The notes beneath the pieces were generated by a model that was not told the origin of the DNA, did no database searches, and saw only the letters and a program-made list of their open reading frames with translations. A DNA stretch of 64,000 nt, taken from positions 1 to 64,000 of the forward strand of contig NZ_JAQBOC010000022.1 of assembly GCF_028288225.1 (NCBI RefSeq), in the 5' to 3' direction. Position numbers and translations under genes: made by a program. This DNA is from Mucilaginibacter sp. (lineage in GTDB: Bacteria; Bacteroidota; Bacteroidia; Sphingobacteriales; Sphingobacteriaceae). Positions 53,810-63,650 of the stretch are shown one piece after another; the first letter of the stretch is position 1, and each line of letters begins with the position of its first letter.

Positions 53810-54202
53810 TCAGATAAGAAGGGAACAATTTTGAATAGATATGGCTTTACCCGATCTTCCGGGTGGTGCATTGCTTTCTTCCCACGAAGTATTTTGAAAA
53901 ACGGGGTTATTTAAGAGGAAAGCGGCAATCTCAAAATAATGGATCAATATAGCCGTTTGTGCATACTGAACATCAGTTGCAGGTTTTATATTTTCCTTGA
54001 TTATGTAGTTGCCGTGTTTTTTACAGCAATCGCAATCCTTTTTACAGGCATCATCTTTCCCATGATGTTCCATGGATTTCGCCATGAGCAAACCCGGTTT
54101 TGTAACCAGGCCTTCAGCAGCGCAATGTACTATGCAAACAAACATCCCTGTTGTTAGCAACAGGTAAAATGCTGTAATACTTAATATGGCAGCCTTTTTC
54201 AT
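53810..54202 (-). CDS. Small Cys-cluster protein (HYC_CC_PP type)
   Basis: A 130-residue exported or membrane-anchored protein. It has a hydrophobic N-terminus (MKKAAILSITAFYLLLTTGM), a Cys cluster KKDCDCCKKHG preceded by EHHGKDDAC, and an APP motif near the C-terminus (SNAPPGRSG). This pattern fits a small family found next to copper genes in Bacteroidota. Metal binding is likely from residues; the exact role is unknown. Confidence 0.65.
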   Translation of the reverse strand: MKKAAILSITAFYLLLTTGMFVCIVHCAAEGLVTKPGLLMAKSMEHHGKDDACKKDCDCCKKHGNYIIKENIKPATDVQYAQTAILIHYFEIAAFLLNNPVFQNTSWEESNAPPGRSGKAISIQNCSLLI

Positions 54203-54284
54203 GCGGAACAAAGTTACCTATTAATGAAATACGATTGTTATAGAATAATGTTTAAATGTTGTAAAATTAAGCCAGGATGGCTTG

Positions 54285-55340
54285 TTAAATCTTCTTAAAT
54301 TTGATTTTATTGTCTTGCTCCCACACACAAAGTGTTTTATTACCAGGCAAATGGATCGACTTTAGGAAGCTTCCTTTACCTATAACCATTGCATTTTTGT
54401 TTTTAAGTGAGATTAATTTAACAGTATCATTATTTTGAAGAGCAATTAATGTATTATCGGCATCGGTTCCTGAAATGCTGCATGTTCTACCGTTTGCAAT
54501 ATAAATTTCCGGTTTACCAGGTTGGCTATAATACACCATTCCCTTACGTTGCCAGGTTGTTTCAACCAAACCGGTATTACCAATAACAATCCCGCCACCA
54601 TCCATCGGGCAGCCATTAAGCTTCCATGAATCCTGGCCGAGTTTTGCTGCCGGTGCAAATGATTTACCACTATTTGCAGATTTTGTTAAGTACAGGTCTC
54701 TTGATCCATCTATCCAGTTTCTGAACATTATAATAACATCAGAGCCTTTCACCGCAATATTTGGCTTACAGCATTCGCAAACATGTCCATCAGGCGAGCG
54801 ATAAGCCATTATATTTTTTGACCAGCTAATTGCTTTGCCAGATAACGATGAAAAATAAATTTGATTACTGCCGCCTGTCCGGGTATCCAACCAGGTTGCA
54901 TAAAAATTATCTTTATTATCTGATGCTATACCCATTAAACCTTCAGGGGCACTTTTGCTAAGGTCATTAACTGTTCCCATATCTTTCCATGCATTGGTTT
55001 TGTGATCAAGTCTAAACCAATGAATATTGCCTGCCTGATCCATGGCCGTTATAATTGAAAACTTGTCAGAGCTTGCAATCTGCGGCCCGCGCGACATTCC
55101 TAAGTGCATTTTCGGCACTTTAGCTACCAGTATAGGTTTTGAAAATGTAACTCCTTTATCATTTGACGTAACGCAAAATATTTCGTCCTGCCGCCCAAAT
55201 ATTACTCTTATAATTCCCTTGTTATCAGTACTGATTTGCGGCTGCTGCCCTTCTGCTGTTGCATCAGGTACAGGCCCTGACCATGAAGCTGAAAACAAGC
55301 AAATAATTGCCGATAAAATAGTTAACAATGTGCTTTTCAT
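54285..55340 (-). CDS. Exported sialidase-like beta-propeller with Cys cluster
   Basis: A 351-residue exported protein with repeated BNR/Asp-box-like units (SNDKGVTFSKPI; SANSGKSFAPAA; TRTGGSNQIYFSSL), suggesting a six-bladed propeller like sialidases. The catalytic Arg triad and Tyr-Glu pair of true sialidases are not evident. Instead it has HVCECCKPNIA (Cys-x-Cys-Cys) and NGCPMDGGG, which look like metal-binding sites. It adjoins the copper-type genes, so a metal-binding propeller seems more likely than a sugar hydrolase. Confidence 0.62.
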   Translation of the reverse strand: MKSTLLTILSAIICLFSASWSGPVPDATAEGQQPQISTDNKGIIRVIFGRQDEIFCVTSNDKGVTFSKPILVAKVPKMHLGMSRGPQIASSDKFSIITAMDQAGNIHWFRLDHKTNAWKDMGTVNDLSKSAPEGLMGIASDNKDNFYATWLDTRTGGSNQIYFSSLSGKAISWSKNIMAYRSPDGHVCECCKPNIAVKGSDVIIMFRNWIDGSRDLYLTKSANSGKSFAPAAKLGQDSWKLNGCPMDGGGIVIGNTGLVETTWQRKGMVYYSQPGKPEIYIANGRTCSISGTDADNTLIALQNNDTVKLISLKNKNAMVIGKGSFLKSIHLPGNKTLCVWEQDNKIKFKKI

Positions 55341-55368
55341 TTTTTTTAATATAAATAGTTATTAAAAG

Positions 55369-58017
55369 TTATTTTTCAATTTCAATATTATCAACTGTTT
55401 TGCTGCCCGCGGCATCAATGTTCCAGCCGTTTACTAAAATGTAAGGTTCACCTTTACCTGCAACCTTACTTTCGTAGCTGCACTCAATGATGCGGGTTTC
55501 ACCTGGCGCTAAAGATAGGTAGTTATCTTCAAAAATAACCGGGAGGATATCCTCACCTCCTTTTTCTTTCAAAGCCCGTACATGCACAAAAAACGCAACC
55601 GATTTACCGGTATTGGTTAAAGTGATGCTGTGTGAAGCCCCGGTTCCTGTTTTGGCTAAAGTCTGTTTTATGTTTAAAGTTGTTTTAGGCATATTTTTTA
55701 ATGCTCCATAATCTGCAAAAGCCGATTGAGGTGTGTAATACCAGGTCGATTTTTTCCAGTTCAACTCGTCTTTTTTCCCGGAGAGCCAGTACCAGTTAAT
55801 ACTTTCAACCTTACCCTTTGCGTTTTTTAGCTCTAACCGGACAAAATAAACATCACTTAAGTTATCAAGTTGCGGCAAAATAAAGCATTCCTTTATGCCG
55901 TCTTCAGTTATATCTGCCGCTGCTTCTTTGGTGAATTTTAAAGTGCCGTCAAGATTATAAACAGTTGCTTTTACCTGTAAACCACTAAATGATTGCAATG
56001 TGGAGTTAATGATATTCACACTGTTTGATTTGTATGAATACATTACATGTAATGGCTCCATCGATTTTTTCATACCAAAGTAGGTTCCGGCAGGGTACAG
56101 GTAGTAATCGTAAGTGTGCCAGATCAGGCTTGGCCATGGGTTGCTCAGCATCCATTGTACAACACCTGTTGCGTTGCTGTACTTTTTCAGGCCATAACCT
56201 TCCATCATTGCACGGTGTCCCTCGTAGTTTTGAAGCTGGGCTTTTGCCAAGTAATCCATCATGTTTTCAGGCTTACCATAACGGGCGTACAATGCTGTAT
56301 CAAAAATACGGGTATTACCAAACTGCATTGTGCCGCAATGGTACAACCAATCAAGGCTTTTATTATTTATGGAATCTTTTGGAAGGAATTTTATCAGGCT
56401 TTCATAAGGTGGGATGGATGGGCCCGGGGAGATCTCTGTTGCAAAGCTCCAGGCACCGCCATATTTACCGGTATCCGCTTCCCAATATGCAGGCGGAACC
56501 CAGTCGTATGGGCCGGCCATTTTAACACCGGTAGGGCCTGACACCTTTGACGGGGTTTCATTGGCGCTGGCTATGGTAGGGTTGGGCCATTTAAGGTCGG
56601 CTTCAATTGCCAGCCAATCGGCCTCAACCTTTTTATCACGTGGCGGCATATCGCTGCCGTTAAGCCAGGTAAGCATCGATGGTTTATTCCTCAGCCAATA
56701 CATAACGCTGCTGTCTGATGCCATGGCTACGTTTCTTTTAGCTGCATCCCATCTTTCGGGATACTGCCATGCACCGCAGCACATCCAGCCACTCATCACC
56801 AGTAATCCTTCTTTATCGCATATTGCATAAAAACTGTCGTCTTCAAGCTTGCCTTCAGAGCGTACAATATTCATGTTCATATCTCTAACTAGCTTTAGTT
56901 CCTGCTCCTGGCGCTCTTTTGAACGGCGCTGAAATATATCCGGCGACCATGCCGCACCACGCAACATAATTGGTTTACCGTTAATGATAAATTTTCGCGC
57001 TTTATTATTATCAATTAATACTGATGATACCTGCCTGATACCGAAGTTTTCACTAAGGTCATTGCTCAATTGGTTATCACTGATTAATGAAAGCTCAATC
57101 CTGTTCAGTTCAGGTTTGCCATATTCCCACGGCCACCAAATGCGTGGTTTTTTTACGTTAAGCTGAGGATAATGAGCCGGACTGAAAGTAACCTGTTTCT
57201 TTTCGCGCGGATTAAGGTGAACTTTCTGTTCAAAGTTTATCGTGCCATTAATTTTACCTTTAACTATTGCATCTTGTTCTTTATCTGTATAATTAACTAC
57301 CATTGCATCAACCTCTAAATGAGCTACAGCTAATGAAGGCAAATCGAATTTTGTAGTAACCAGTGGATATTCAACACCAACCTTGCGGAATGTTTTTACC
57401 TCGACATTGTTGATGATGCCATTATTAAAATCGGGTGGGTAATGGATCCAGTCGGCATAATCAATAGCAAGGTCGCCGCCTCTTTTATTGGGGTTGAAGG
57501 GTCGTTTTACTTCTACAGCTAATACGTTTTCGCCTGTGTATTTTATATTTTTAGTGATATCCAACTCAATTATACGGAACGGCCCTACTATTTGGGTTGA
57601 ATCGGCAATTAGCTTTCCGTTGAGCCATACGTTGGCTTTATAATTTACCCCTTGCAGCTTTAGCACTACATTTTTACCATTTTCAAATTCGGCCAGTTTA
57701 AATTCCTTACGGAACCACCAGGGCTTATCAAGCCGGGCATCGTTCAGTTTTTCGAAATTTCTTCCATAAAAAGGATCAAAATCATATACCTTATTGGCAA
57801 GCAACCCGGCAATAACAGTGGTTGGCACACTTACTTTGTACCATTTATCAGCTTTAAAATCAGCTTTTGAGATCTGGCCACCGGTTGAGGCATCAGTAAC
57901 CGCTGATTGCATGTTCCAGTCGTTTTTCAATAACAGCCGGTAATTTTCTGTTGCATCCTGGCCAAACGAGTGCTGGCAGGCAAAGCCCAGCAATCCAAAA
58001 AGTATAAGTTTTTTCAT
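55369..58017 (-). CDS. Glycoside hydrolase family 2 protein (exo-beta-glucosaminidase-like)
   Basis: An 882-residue exported protein (signal MKKLILFGLLGFACQHSFGQ). The N-terminal sugar-binding domain has WWFRKEFKL and VLKLQGVNYKANVWLNGKLI. Then come a beta-sandwich and the TIM barrel (MRGAAWSPDIFQRRSKERQE; NMNIVRSEGKLEDDSFYAIC). The segments WLNGSDMPP and FATEISPGPSIPPYESL resemble the acid/base and nucleophile regions of CsxA-type exo-beta-D-glucosaminidases. It would release glucosamine or mannose-type residues outside the cytosol. No SusC/SusD pair is near. Confidence 0.8.
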   Translation of the reverse strand: MKKLILFGLLGFACQHSFGQDATENYRLLLKNDWNMQSAVTDASTGGQISKADFKADKWYKVSVPTTVIAGLLANKVYDFDPFYGRNFEKLNDARLDKPWWFRKEFKLAEFENGKNVVLKLQGVNYKANVWLNGKLIADSTQIVGPFRIIELDITKNIKYTGENVLAVEVKRPFNPNKRGGDLAIDYADWIHYPPDFNNGIINNVEVKTFRKVGVEYPLVTTKFDLPSLAVAHLEVDAMVVNYTDKEQDAIVKGKINGTINFEQKVHLNPREKKQVTFSPAHYPQLNVKKPRIWWPWEYGKPELNRIELSLISDNQLSNDLSENFGIRQVSSVLIDNNKARKFIINGKPIMLRGAAWSPDIFQRRSKERQEQELKLVRDMNMNIVRSEGKLEDDSFYAICDKEGLLVMSGWMCCGAWQYPERWDAAKRNVAMASDSSVMYWLRNKPSMLTWLNGSDMPPRDKKVEADWLAIEADLKWPNPTIASANETPSKVSGPTGVKMAGPYDWVPPAYWEADTGKYGGAWSFATEISPGPSIPPYESLIKFLPKDSINNKSLDWLYHCGTMQFGNTRIFDTALYARYGKPENMMDYLAKAQLQNYEGHRAMMEGYGLKKYSNATGVVQWMLSNPWPSLIWHTYDYYLYPAGTYFGMKKSMEPLHVMYSYKSNSVNIINSTLQSFSGLQVKATVYNLDGTLKFTKEAAADITEDGIKECFILPQLDNLSDVYFVRLELKNAKGKVESINWYWLSGKKDELNWKKSTWYYTPQSAFADYGALKNMPKTTLNIKQTLAKTGTGASHSITLTNTGKSVAFFVHVRALKEKGGEDILPVIFEDNYLSLAPGETRIIECSYESKVAGKGEPYILVNGWNIDAAGSKTVDNIEIEK

Positions 58018-58155
58018 TTTAATGTTTAAAAAAGGCTAATGCCCTGATAAATAGCAGGTGTATAAATAATGGTACACAATTTTAATAAAATAATATCATA
58101 AACTTTATTGAATAGTATACTTTTTACGACCTTAGACCCTACAAATTCACTACTT

Positions 58156-58740
58156 ATGAAATCGATCTGTATTTTTTGTGGAGCTAATTTCAATGGCGAT
58201 CCCAGTTTAATACAAGCTATTGAAGAATTGACCGAAATTATGGTGGACCGCAGCATCGCCCTGGTATATGGCGGTGGTAAAGTAGGTGTAATGGGGATTT
58301 TAGCCGATGCGGTATTAAGTAAAGGCGGGAAAGCTATCGGGGTGATCCCGCAGTTTTTGATGGACAAAGAAGTTGGTCACCACGGACTAACCGAACTGCA
58401 TATAGTTGAAAACATGCATCAGCGCAAACAACTGATGAATGATCTTTGCGATGGCATTATTATGCTGCCCGGCGGCTTTGGTACATTGGAAGAGTTTTTT
58501 GAAGTTTTAACATGGCTGCAGCTTGGCTTACATACACATCCCGTGGGAATATTAAACGTAAACGGATTTTATGACCTGCTGCTAAAGCAAATGGATGTTA
58601 TGGTTGAGCAAAAGTTTTTAAAGCCGGCAAATCGTGCGCTGGTTTTAACGTCAGGTGATGCAATTGAGCTGGTAAACCTGATGGATAATATTGAGATAAA
58701 ACCTGATGAAGTTTGGTTTAAGGATAGGAATTTGACGTAG
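58156..58740 (+). CDS. LOG family protein (cytokinin riboside 5'-monophosphate phosphoribohydrolase type)
   Basis: A 194-residue Rossmann-fold enzyme with the LOG signature PGGFGTLEEFFE and the substrate-side segment MHQRKQLMNDLCDGIIMLPG (catalytic Arg and Glu). YGGGKVGVMGILADAVLSKG is the nucleotide loop. It hydrolyses nucleoside 5'-monophosphates to base and ribose phosphate. The ATG at 58156 fits the usual N-terminus (MKSICIFCGANF); an upstream in-frame start would add 16 unlikely residues. Confidence 0.9.
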   Translation: MKSICIFCGANFNGDPSLIQAIEELTEIMVDRSIALVYGGGKVGVMGILADAVLSKGGKAIGVIPQFLMDKEVGHHGLTELHIVENMHQRKQLMNDLCDGIIMLPGGFGTLEEFFEVLTWLQLGLHTHPVGILNVNGFYDLLLKQMDVMVEQKFLKPANRALVLTSGDAIELVNLMDNIEIKPDEVWFKDRNLT

Positions 58741-58751
58741 GGCATTCGTCT

Positions 58752-59032
58752 TTAAAATAAATCCGAATGAGAGCCAGCTCTTAAAAGCAAAATTTCGCTG
58801 TCTTTAATAATTTCAAACCAAATTATCAGCAAATCAGGTTTTATGTGAGCTTCCCAATCGTTTTTATAATTTCCTGAAAGCTTGTGCGGTAAATATTTTC
58901 TGTCAAGTCCCAAAGCCCCGGTCTCTTTTAATTCAGAAAGAAAATCAAATATTAGCGTGTAATTTCGAGGTGATCGCTTTTTTAATGTCTTAAGATCTTT
59001 TTAAACTGGCTGGTTATTTTTAAAGTAAACAT
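58752..59032 (-). pseudogene. YafQ-type toxin gene with a frameshift
   Basis: The minus strand starts MFTLKITSQFKK, overlapping the antitoxin stop (TAATG). After QFKKILRH it meets a stop, but a one-base change within the A-run AAAAAG near 58995 would restore KTLKKRSPRNYTLIFDFLSE and on through LDRKYLPHKLSGNYKNDWEA, HIKPDLLIIWFE and LLLRAGSHSDLF. The catalytic-type residues (HKLSG, WEAHIKPDLL, R.GSHSDLF) of YafQ/RelE mRNA interferases are all present. As given, the toxin is inactive; the site is a homopolymer, so sequencing error is possible. Confidence 0.75.
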
Positions 59033-59250
59033 TACAACGAGTCCATAAAAGCTTTAAGATCAGTAATAGGGCCTTCTATACCGATTCCATTACGAGCATC
59101 CTCAATGGTTTTAGCCGTCAATGCATTTGGAATATGTGGTTTAGTACTTTTAACAATAGCTTTTTTGTCAATAGTAACCCCCAATTCTTTTAACAATTGC
59201 TTTACCAATGCGCTTTTTTTCTCAGGAATATTTATCACCAGCGTTTCCAT
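59032..59250 (-). CDS. Antitoxin of the YafQ-type pair
   Basis: A 72-residue protein. The start METLVINIPEKKSALVKQLL fits small Bacteroidota antitoxins; an in-frame ATG seven codons upstream is less likely. Its helical start and C-terminal DARNGIGIEGPITDLKAFMD tail, which would wrap the toxin, are typical. Its stop overlaps the toxin start, giving the usual antitoxin-first operon. Confidence 0.72.
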   Translation of the reverse strand: METLVINIPEKKSALVKQLLKELGVTIDKKAIVKSTKPHIPNALTAKTIEDARNGIGIEGPITDLKAFMDSL

Positions 59251-59294
59251 ACACAAATATAAATAAATCAAACAGCATCTGAAAATATTACTGA

Positions 59295-60500
59295 CTAGCC
59301 TGTCTTTACAAATCTATACAGTAAATAATACCCTCCAGCTGCCACAACGCTTAATCCGCATAACGCCCACCATAACAAACTAAACCCACCAAAGGCAATT
59401 ATCAAACCACCGGTAAGTGGGGCAATCACTTGTGCTGCAGACCACGACATAGTGTACAAAGCAGCATATTCGCCGCGGTTATATTCGGTTGAGCGACTGA
59501 TCCAGAACGTGTTCATAAATGGCATGGCCAACATCTCGCTGAAGGTCATCAGCAAAACAATAAGTATTGCCGCTGCCGTGCCTGCCGGTAAAAATACCAG
59601 CAATACAAAACCAGCAGCGCCCATTAAAACGCCTGTTATTATATAGGTTAAACCGTTCCTTTTGCCTTCAAGGTTGTGGATCAGCACCATTTCCACAATG
59701 CCTATCAGGATCCCATTTAAAGCCATCAGGAAACCAATAAAACGCTCGCTAAAGTGCCATTGGATCTTATAGAAGACAGGCTCCATTATAAAGAACTGGA
59801 AAAAGCAAATGCCAAACAATGCCGAAAGCAAGATGAAAGCCAGGTATATTCGATCTTTATAGGCTGAGGTACTGACAATGCCTTCTTCAATCTTTTTAAT
59901 CGTGTTTATTACGCTTGCCCTTGGCATTAATCTTAACAAAAACAGAGCTGCCATAATATTGGTTACACCATCAACCCAAAACAATAAATGATAATTTATA
60001 GATGCCAGTAAACCTCCAAAACCGGCGCCCACTGCCCAGCCCAGGTTGACTGCCAACCTATTTAAAGAATACGAACGTGTTTTATTTTCAGGTGTGCTGT
60101 AATGTGCTATAGCCGTTGAGTTTGCCGGCCTGAATGATTCATTACAAAAGCTGAGCACAAAAGTGCCGATGCTCACGCTTAAAAAAGTATGCTGGTAACC
60201 TAAGATCAAAAATAGAATACCGCCGCTTAATAAGGCCCCAACCTGCAGATCATAAAAACCAAATTTATCAGTTAGCTTACCGCCAACAAACGCCCCGCTT
60301 ATTGACCCTACCCCAAACAAGCTCATGATGGTGCCCGCTTCAACAATGCTGAAATGCAATTGCTTTATACAGTAAATGCTCATAAAAGGCACAACCATAG
60401 TACCGCTGCGGTTAATGAGCATTACTATGCACAGGTACCAGCTGTTACGTGAAAGGCCGCTATAAGCTTGTTTATATAATTGGAAAAAGGAGGTGAGCAT
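59295..60500 (-). CDS. MFS transporter
   Basis: A 401-residue protein with about twelve hydrophobic segments. The motif between helices 2 and 3 reads GKLTDKFGFYDLQVGA, a variant of MFS motif A (GxxxDRxGRR). Helix 1-2 (LINRSGTMVVPFMSIYCIKQ) and the cytosolic loop after helix 6 fit a drug-efflux-type MFS member. Substrate unknown. Confidence 0.88.
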   Translation of the reverse strand: MLTSFFQLYKQAYSGLSRNSWYLCIVMLINRSGTMVVPFMSIYCIKQLHFSIVEAGTIMSLFGVGSISGAFVGGKLTDKFGFYDLQVGALLSGGILFLILGYQHTFLSVSIGTFVLSFCNESFRPANSTAIAHYSTPENKTRSYSLNRLAVNLGWAVGAGFGGLLASINYHLLFWVDGVTNIMAALFLLRLMPRASVINTIKKIEEGIVSTSAYKDRIYLAFILLSALFGICFFQFFIMEPVFYKIQWHFSERFIGFLMALNGILIGIVEMVLIHNLEGKRNGLTYIITGVLMGAAGFVLLVFLPAGTAAAILIVLLMTFSEMLAMPFMNTFWISRSTEYNRGEYAALYTMSWSAAQVIAPLTGGLIIAFGGFSLLWWALCGLSVVAAGGYYLLYRFVKTG

Positions 60501-60569
60501 TGTTGCACAAATATAATGTGCGGATGTGCGAATATGAAGATGTGCGGATGTTTTTTTATTGATTAAACC

Positions 60570-62396
60570 TTATTCAAAATCTATCGAGTTTATCAACTGC
60601 TCCCGTTCGTGAAAATTAATGATGCGATCATCTGAAATAATGTCTTCTTTTTTGATCGTTCTTTTTAAGGTTATGCCGTTTAACGTGCGGCAGCGGCTAA
60701 GGGCAGTGTACATTTGCCCGTTTACAAACGTACCGGTGCCTACATCAATTATTACATTATCAAAAGTGAGGCCCTGGCTTTTATGGATGGTTACCGCCCA
60801 AGCCAGCTTAATGGGGTATTGGGTAAATTTACCTTTTACCTCTGACACAATCCTCCGTTTAAATTTATCGTATTGAAACACCCTGTTTTCCCACGTGGCT
60901 TTTTCCAGTTTGTGAATGCTGCTATCCTGCAGCCTCACCTCAATGAAATTGTCAGAGATAAAGTCAACTTTGGCAATTGTCCCGTTTACCCATCTTCCTG
61001 CTGAATCATTCTTTATAAATATTACCTGTGCATATTTTTTAAGCTCGAGAACTTTATCTGCAGGAAACTTTTCCTGGTTAAATTCGCCCTCTATTTGCGC
61101 TTCGAATTTAAAGGCAGTGTAGGGTAGTTCATATAGTCTTCTCGCGTTTTCGCTATAGGCAATAGCATTATTTGATGTTAGCGTAATTACAAATTCATCA
61201 TTTTGCGGTATGTACAACGGATCAACCCTGGTATTTAAGTTTTGAAGTACTTCGTTATTAATATCACAAACCCTTACTTTATCCAATAGATCTACAAAAT
61301 CTAAGTCTGAGCCTTGCCTGTAAGAGATCTTAAATTCAAAATATGTTGGATTTAACTTTTTATAAGCCAGTGAATCAAAAAAATATTTACTCTTATACTC
61401 CTCCGTAAAAAGCATATTTTCGAGGGTATCGTTTGAATTGGCTACCGGGGGTAGTTGAAAAATATCACCAACAAAAATAATTTGCTTGCCTCCGAAAACT
61501 TTATTGGGGTCGCCTCCATTAATTCTTAACGAATAATCAATGGCTTCAACAATATCAGCGCGGAGCATAGATACTTCATCAATAATGATGGTATCAATTT
61601 CCTGTATCAAATTGTATTTCTTCGAGTATTGCTCAAACTTGGTAATTTCATCATCTTCAGGCAGTAATGGTTTCAGCGGGAACCTGAAAAACGAATGTAT
61701 GGTTTGCCCGCCTACATTAATTGCAGCAATGCCTGTAAATGCGCACATTAACAGCTTTTTGCCGGTTTTTTTGGCGAAGTATTGAATAAATGTAGATTTA
61801 CCTGTACCGGCTTTGCCTGTGATATAGAAACTGTCATTAGCTGTTTCAAGCTTTTCGAACAGCTGTTTTACAATCATATTCTTTTCGTAGCCATCGGGAA
61901 AGTTTTTAAACCTGCTGTATAGATCGGGAAGGTATAATGGCTCATCAAAAATTTTCAACTGAATTTCACCGCATTCAATTCGTGCCAAATAATCAATTTC
62001 ACGAAAAGTGTCTTTATAAGGATTGGCTAAAACAAGGGTTTGTCCATAATGGGCAAGCGTTTTTAAAAGATAATAACACTTGTCTACAAAATTTTTGTAC
62101 TCGGCAGGGTTTTTTCTGATGTGCTCTTTTAATCTATCGCTGTTTAATTTTATCCCTATAAAACTTAAGAACTCGTTACATTTTTCTAAAACAGCTAATA
62201 CATCTAATGAAGAATGAATTGAATAATAACTTTTAAAGTCGAAAAGAAAATCGTCCGGACAAAGGCTGTTCTCTGATTTTCCATAGAAAAACTGGAAAGC
62301 AAAATCACTTTTAAAAAGCCCGGTAGAGCTATCCACCAGGGGTGAATTTCTAAAATTCTCTATCCACCTTTTTTCTACTGCTTTTATGTTAGACAT
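60570..62396 (-). CDS. PIF1/RecD-like AAA ATPase helicase
   Basis: A 608-residue superfamily-1B helicase-like protein. About 185 unrecognised residues precede Walker A ITGKAGTGKSTFIQYFAKKT (Gly-Lys-Ser). Then come LMCAFTGIAAINVGGQTIHS, Walker B DTIIIDEVSMLRADIVEAID, KQIIFVGDIFQLPPV (motif III) and, near the end, LAWAVTIHKSQGLTFDNVII with TALSRCRTLNGITL (motifs V/VI). This is the PIF1/RecD2 pattern; it unwinds DNA 5' to 3'. The N-terminal domain might mediate a specific partner contact. Confidence 0.88.
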   Translation of the reverse strand: MSNIKAVEKRWIENFRNSPLVDSSTGLFKSDFAFQFFYGKSENSLCPDDFLFDFKSYYSIHSSLDVLAVLEKCNEFLSFIGIKLNSDRLKEHIRKNPAEYKNFVDKCYYLLKTLAHYGQTLVLANPYKDTFREIDYLARIECGEIQLKIFDEPLYLPDLYSRFKNFPDGYEKNMIVKQLFEKLETANDSFYITGKAGTGKSTFIQYFAKKTGKKLLMCAFTGIAAINVGGQTIHSFFRFPLKPLLPEDDEITKFEQYSKKYNLIQEIDTIIIDEVSMLRADIVEAIDYSLRINGGDPNKVFGGKQIIFVGDIFQLPPVANSNDTLENMLFTEEYKSKYFFDSLAYKKLNPTYFEFKISYRQGSDLDFVDLLDKVRVCDINNEVLQNLNTRVDPLYIPQNDEFVITLTSNNAIAYSENARRLYELPYTAFKFEAQIEGEFNQEKFPADKVLELKKYAQVIFIKNDSAGRWVNGTIAKVDFISDNFIEVRLQDSSIHKLEKATWENRVFQYDKFKRRIVSEVKGKFTQYPIKLAWAVTIHKSQGLTFDNVIIDVGTGTFVNGQMYTALSRCRTLNGITLKRTIKKEDIISDDRIINFHEREQLINSIDFE

Positions 62397-62511
62397 TTAT
62401 AGTTGATGCACAGGTAAAATGCTTTGTCTAACAAAATTAGCAAATAAAATTTCTTTACGCTAATAGAATTAGATTTGTCAACTTTTTAAAAAGCTAACAA
62501 ATTTTCCCGGG

Positions 62512-63621
62512 TTAGTAAGGCAGAAGAGGGGGCATTATTGAATTCCTGTTTCTTAGCCAATGGTCGGCAAGTACCAGCGCCGCCATTGCTTCAACAATGG
62601 GTACAGCACGCGGTACAACACAAGGGTCATGACGGCCCTTACCCGAGATTTCGGCTGCATTGCCCTGGCTGTCAATAGTTGCCTGGTTGTGCATTATGGT
62701 GGCAACGGGTTTAAAGGCTACCTTAAACTCAATTGGCATCCCGTTGCTTAAACCGCCCTGGATGCCGCCTGAGTAATTGGTAAGTGTTCTGATCTCGCCT
62801 AAATGATCTTTTATAAAGATGTCGTTATGTTCTGATCCGCGCATTTCGCTGCCTGAAAAGCCTGAGCCATATTCAAAGCCATGTACCGCATTAATGCTAA
62901 GCATAGCTTTCCCCAAATCAGCATGGAGCTTATCGAACACAGGCTCACCTAATCCAACGGGGCAGTTTAAAATATGGCAGCTTACTTTGCCGCCAACGGT
63001 ATCGCCCTGCTTGCGGATGGAATCAATGTATTCGATCATTTCTTCTGCAGTTGCCGGATCAGCACAGCGAACAATGTTCTTTTCTCGCTCATCAATAAAT
63101 TCCTGCGCACTTCTTATCTCTACATTTGGCGCATCAATTTTACCAACGCTGCTTACATGGGCAACAATTTCAATGCCCTGTGTTTTTAACATGAGTTTTG
63201 CTATTGCACCTGCAGCGACACGTGCAGCAGTTTCGCGGGCTGATGAGCGACCACCACCACGATGATCGCGGATTCCATATTTTGTCTGATAAGTGTAGTC
63301 AGCATGTGAGGGACGGAACACATCAACATTGTGGGTATAATCCTTTGAACGCTGGTCCTCATTTGGGATCAGCATGGCAATAGGAGTGCCGGTAGTTTTA
63401 CCTTCAAACACACCCGAAAGTATTTTTACCGTATCGCTTTCCTTACGTTGTGTAGTGATCTTTGATTGGCCCGGCTTGCGTTTATCAAGTTCACCCTGGA
63501 TATAATCCATGTCGACCTCCAGTTGTGCCGGACAGCCGTCAATAATTACCCCAATAGCCTCGCCGTGCGATTCGCCAAATGTTGTTATCCTGAATAGTTG
63601 CCCGAATGAATTGCCTGCCAT
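62512..63621 (-). CDS. aroC: Chorismate synthase
   Basis: A 369-residue enzyme making chorismate from EPSP with reduced FMN as cofactor. Family signatures are visible: [20 protein letters not shown] at the start, [20 protein letters not shown] and [20 protein letters not shown], and the late [20 protein letters not shown]. It is the last common step of aromatic amino-acid synthesis. The EPSP synthase gene (aroA, partial) lies upstream on the same strand, a logical pairing. Confidence 0.96.
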   Translation of the reverse strand: MAGNSFGQLFRITTFGESHGEAIGVIIDGCPAQLEVDMDYIQGELDKRKPGQSKITTQRKESDTVKILSGVFEGKTTGTPIAMLIPNEDQRSKDYTHNVDVFRPSHADYTYQTKYGIRDHRGGGRSSARETAARVAAGAIAKLMLKTQGIEIVAHVSSVGKIDAPNVEIRSAQEFIDEREKNIVRCADPATAEEMIEYIDSIRKQGDTVGGKVSCHILNCPVGLGEPVFDKLHADLGKAMLSINAVHGFEYGSGFSGSEMRGSEHNDIFIKDHLGEIRTLTNYSGGIQGGLSNGMPIEFKVAFKPVATIMHNQATIDSQGNAAEISGKGRHDPCVVPRAVPIVEAMAALVLADHWLRNRNSIMPPLLPY

Positions 63622-63650
63622 ATTATTTTTTTGATTTCACCGATTATGTT

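Noticed and set aside
56025..56541. Overlapping plus-strand frames of 141-166 codons inside the GH2 gene
   Set aside because: Cys- and His-rich shadow translations of a well-supported glycosidase gene.
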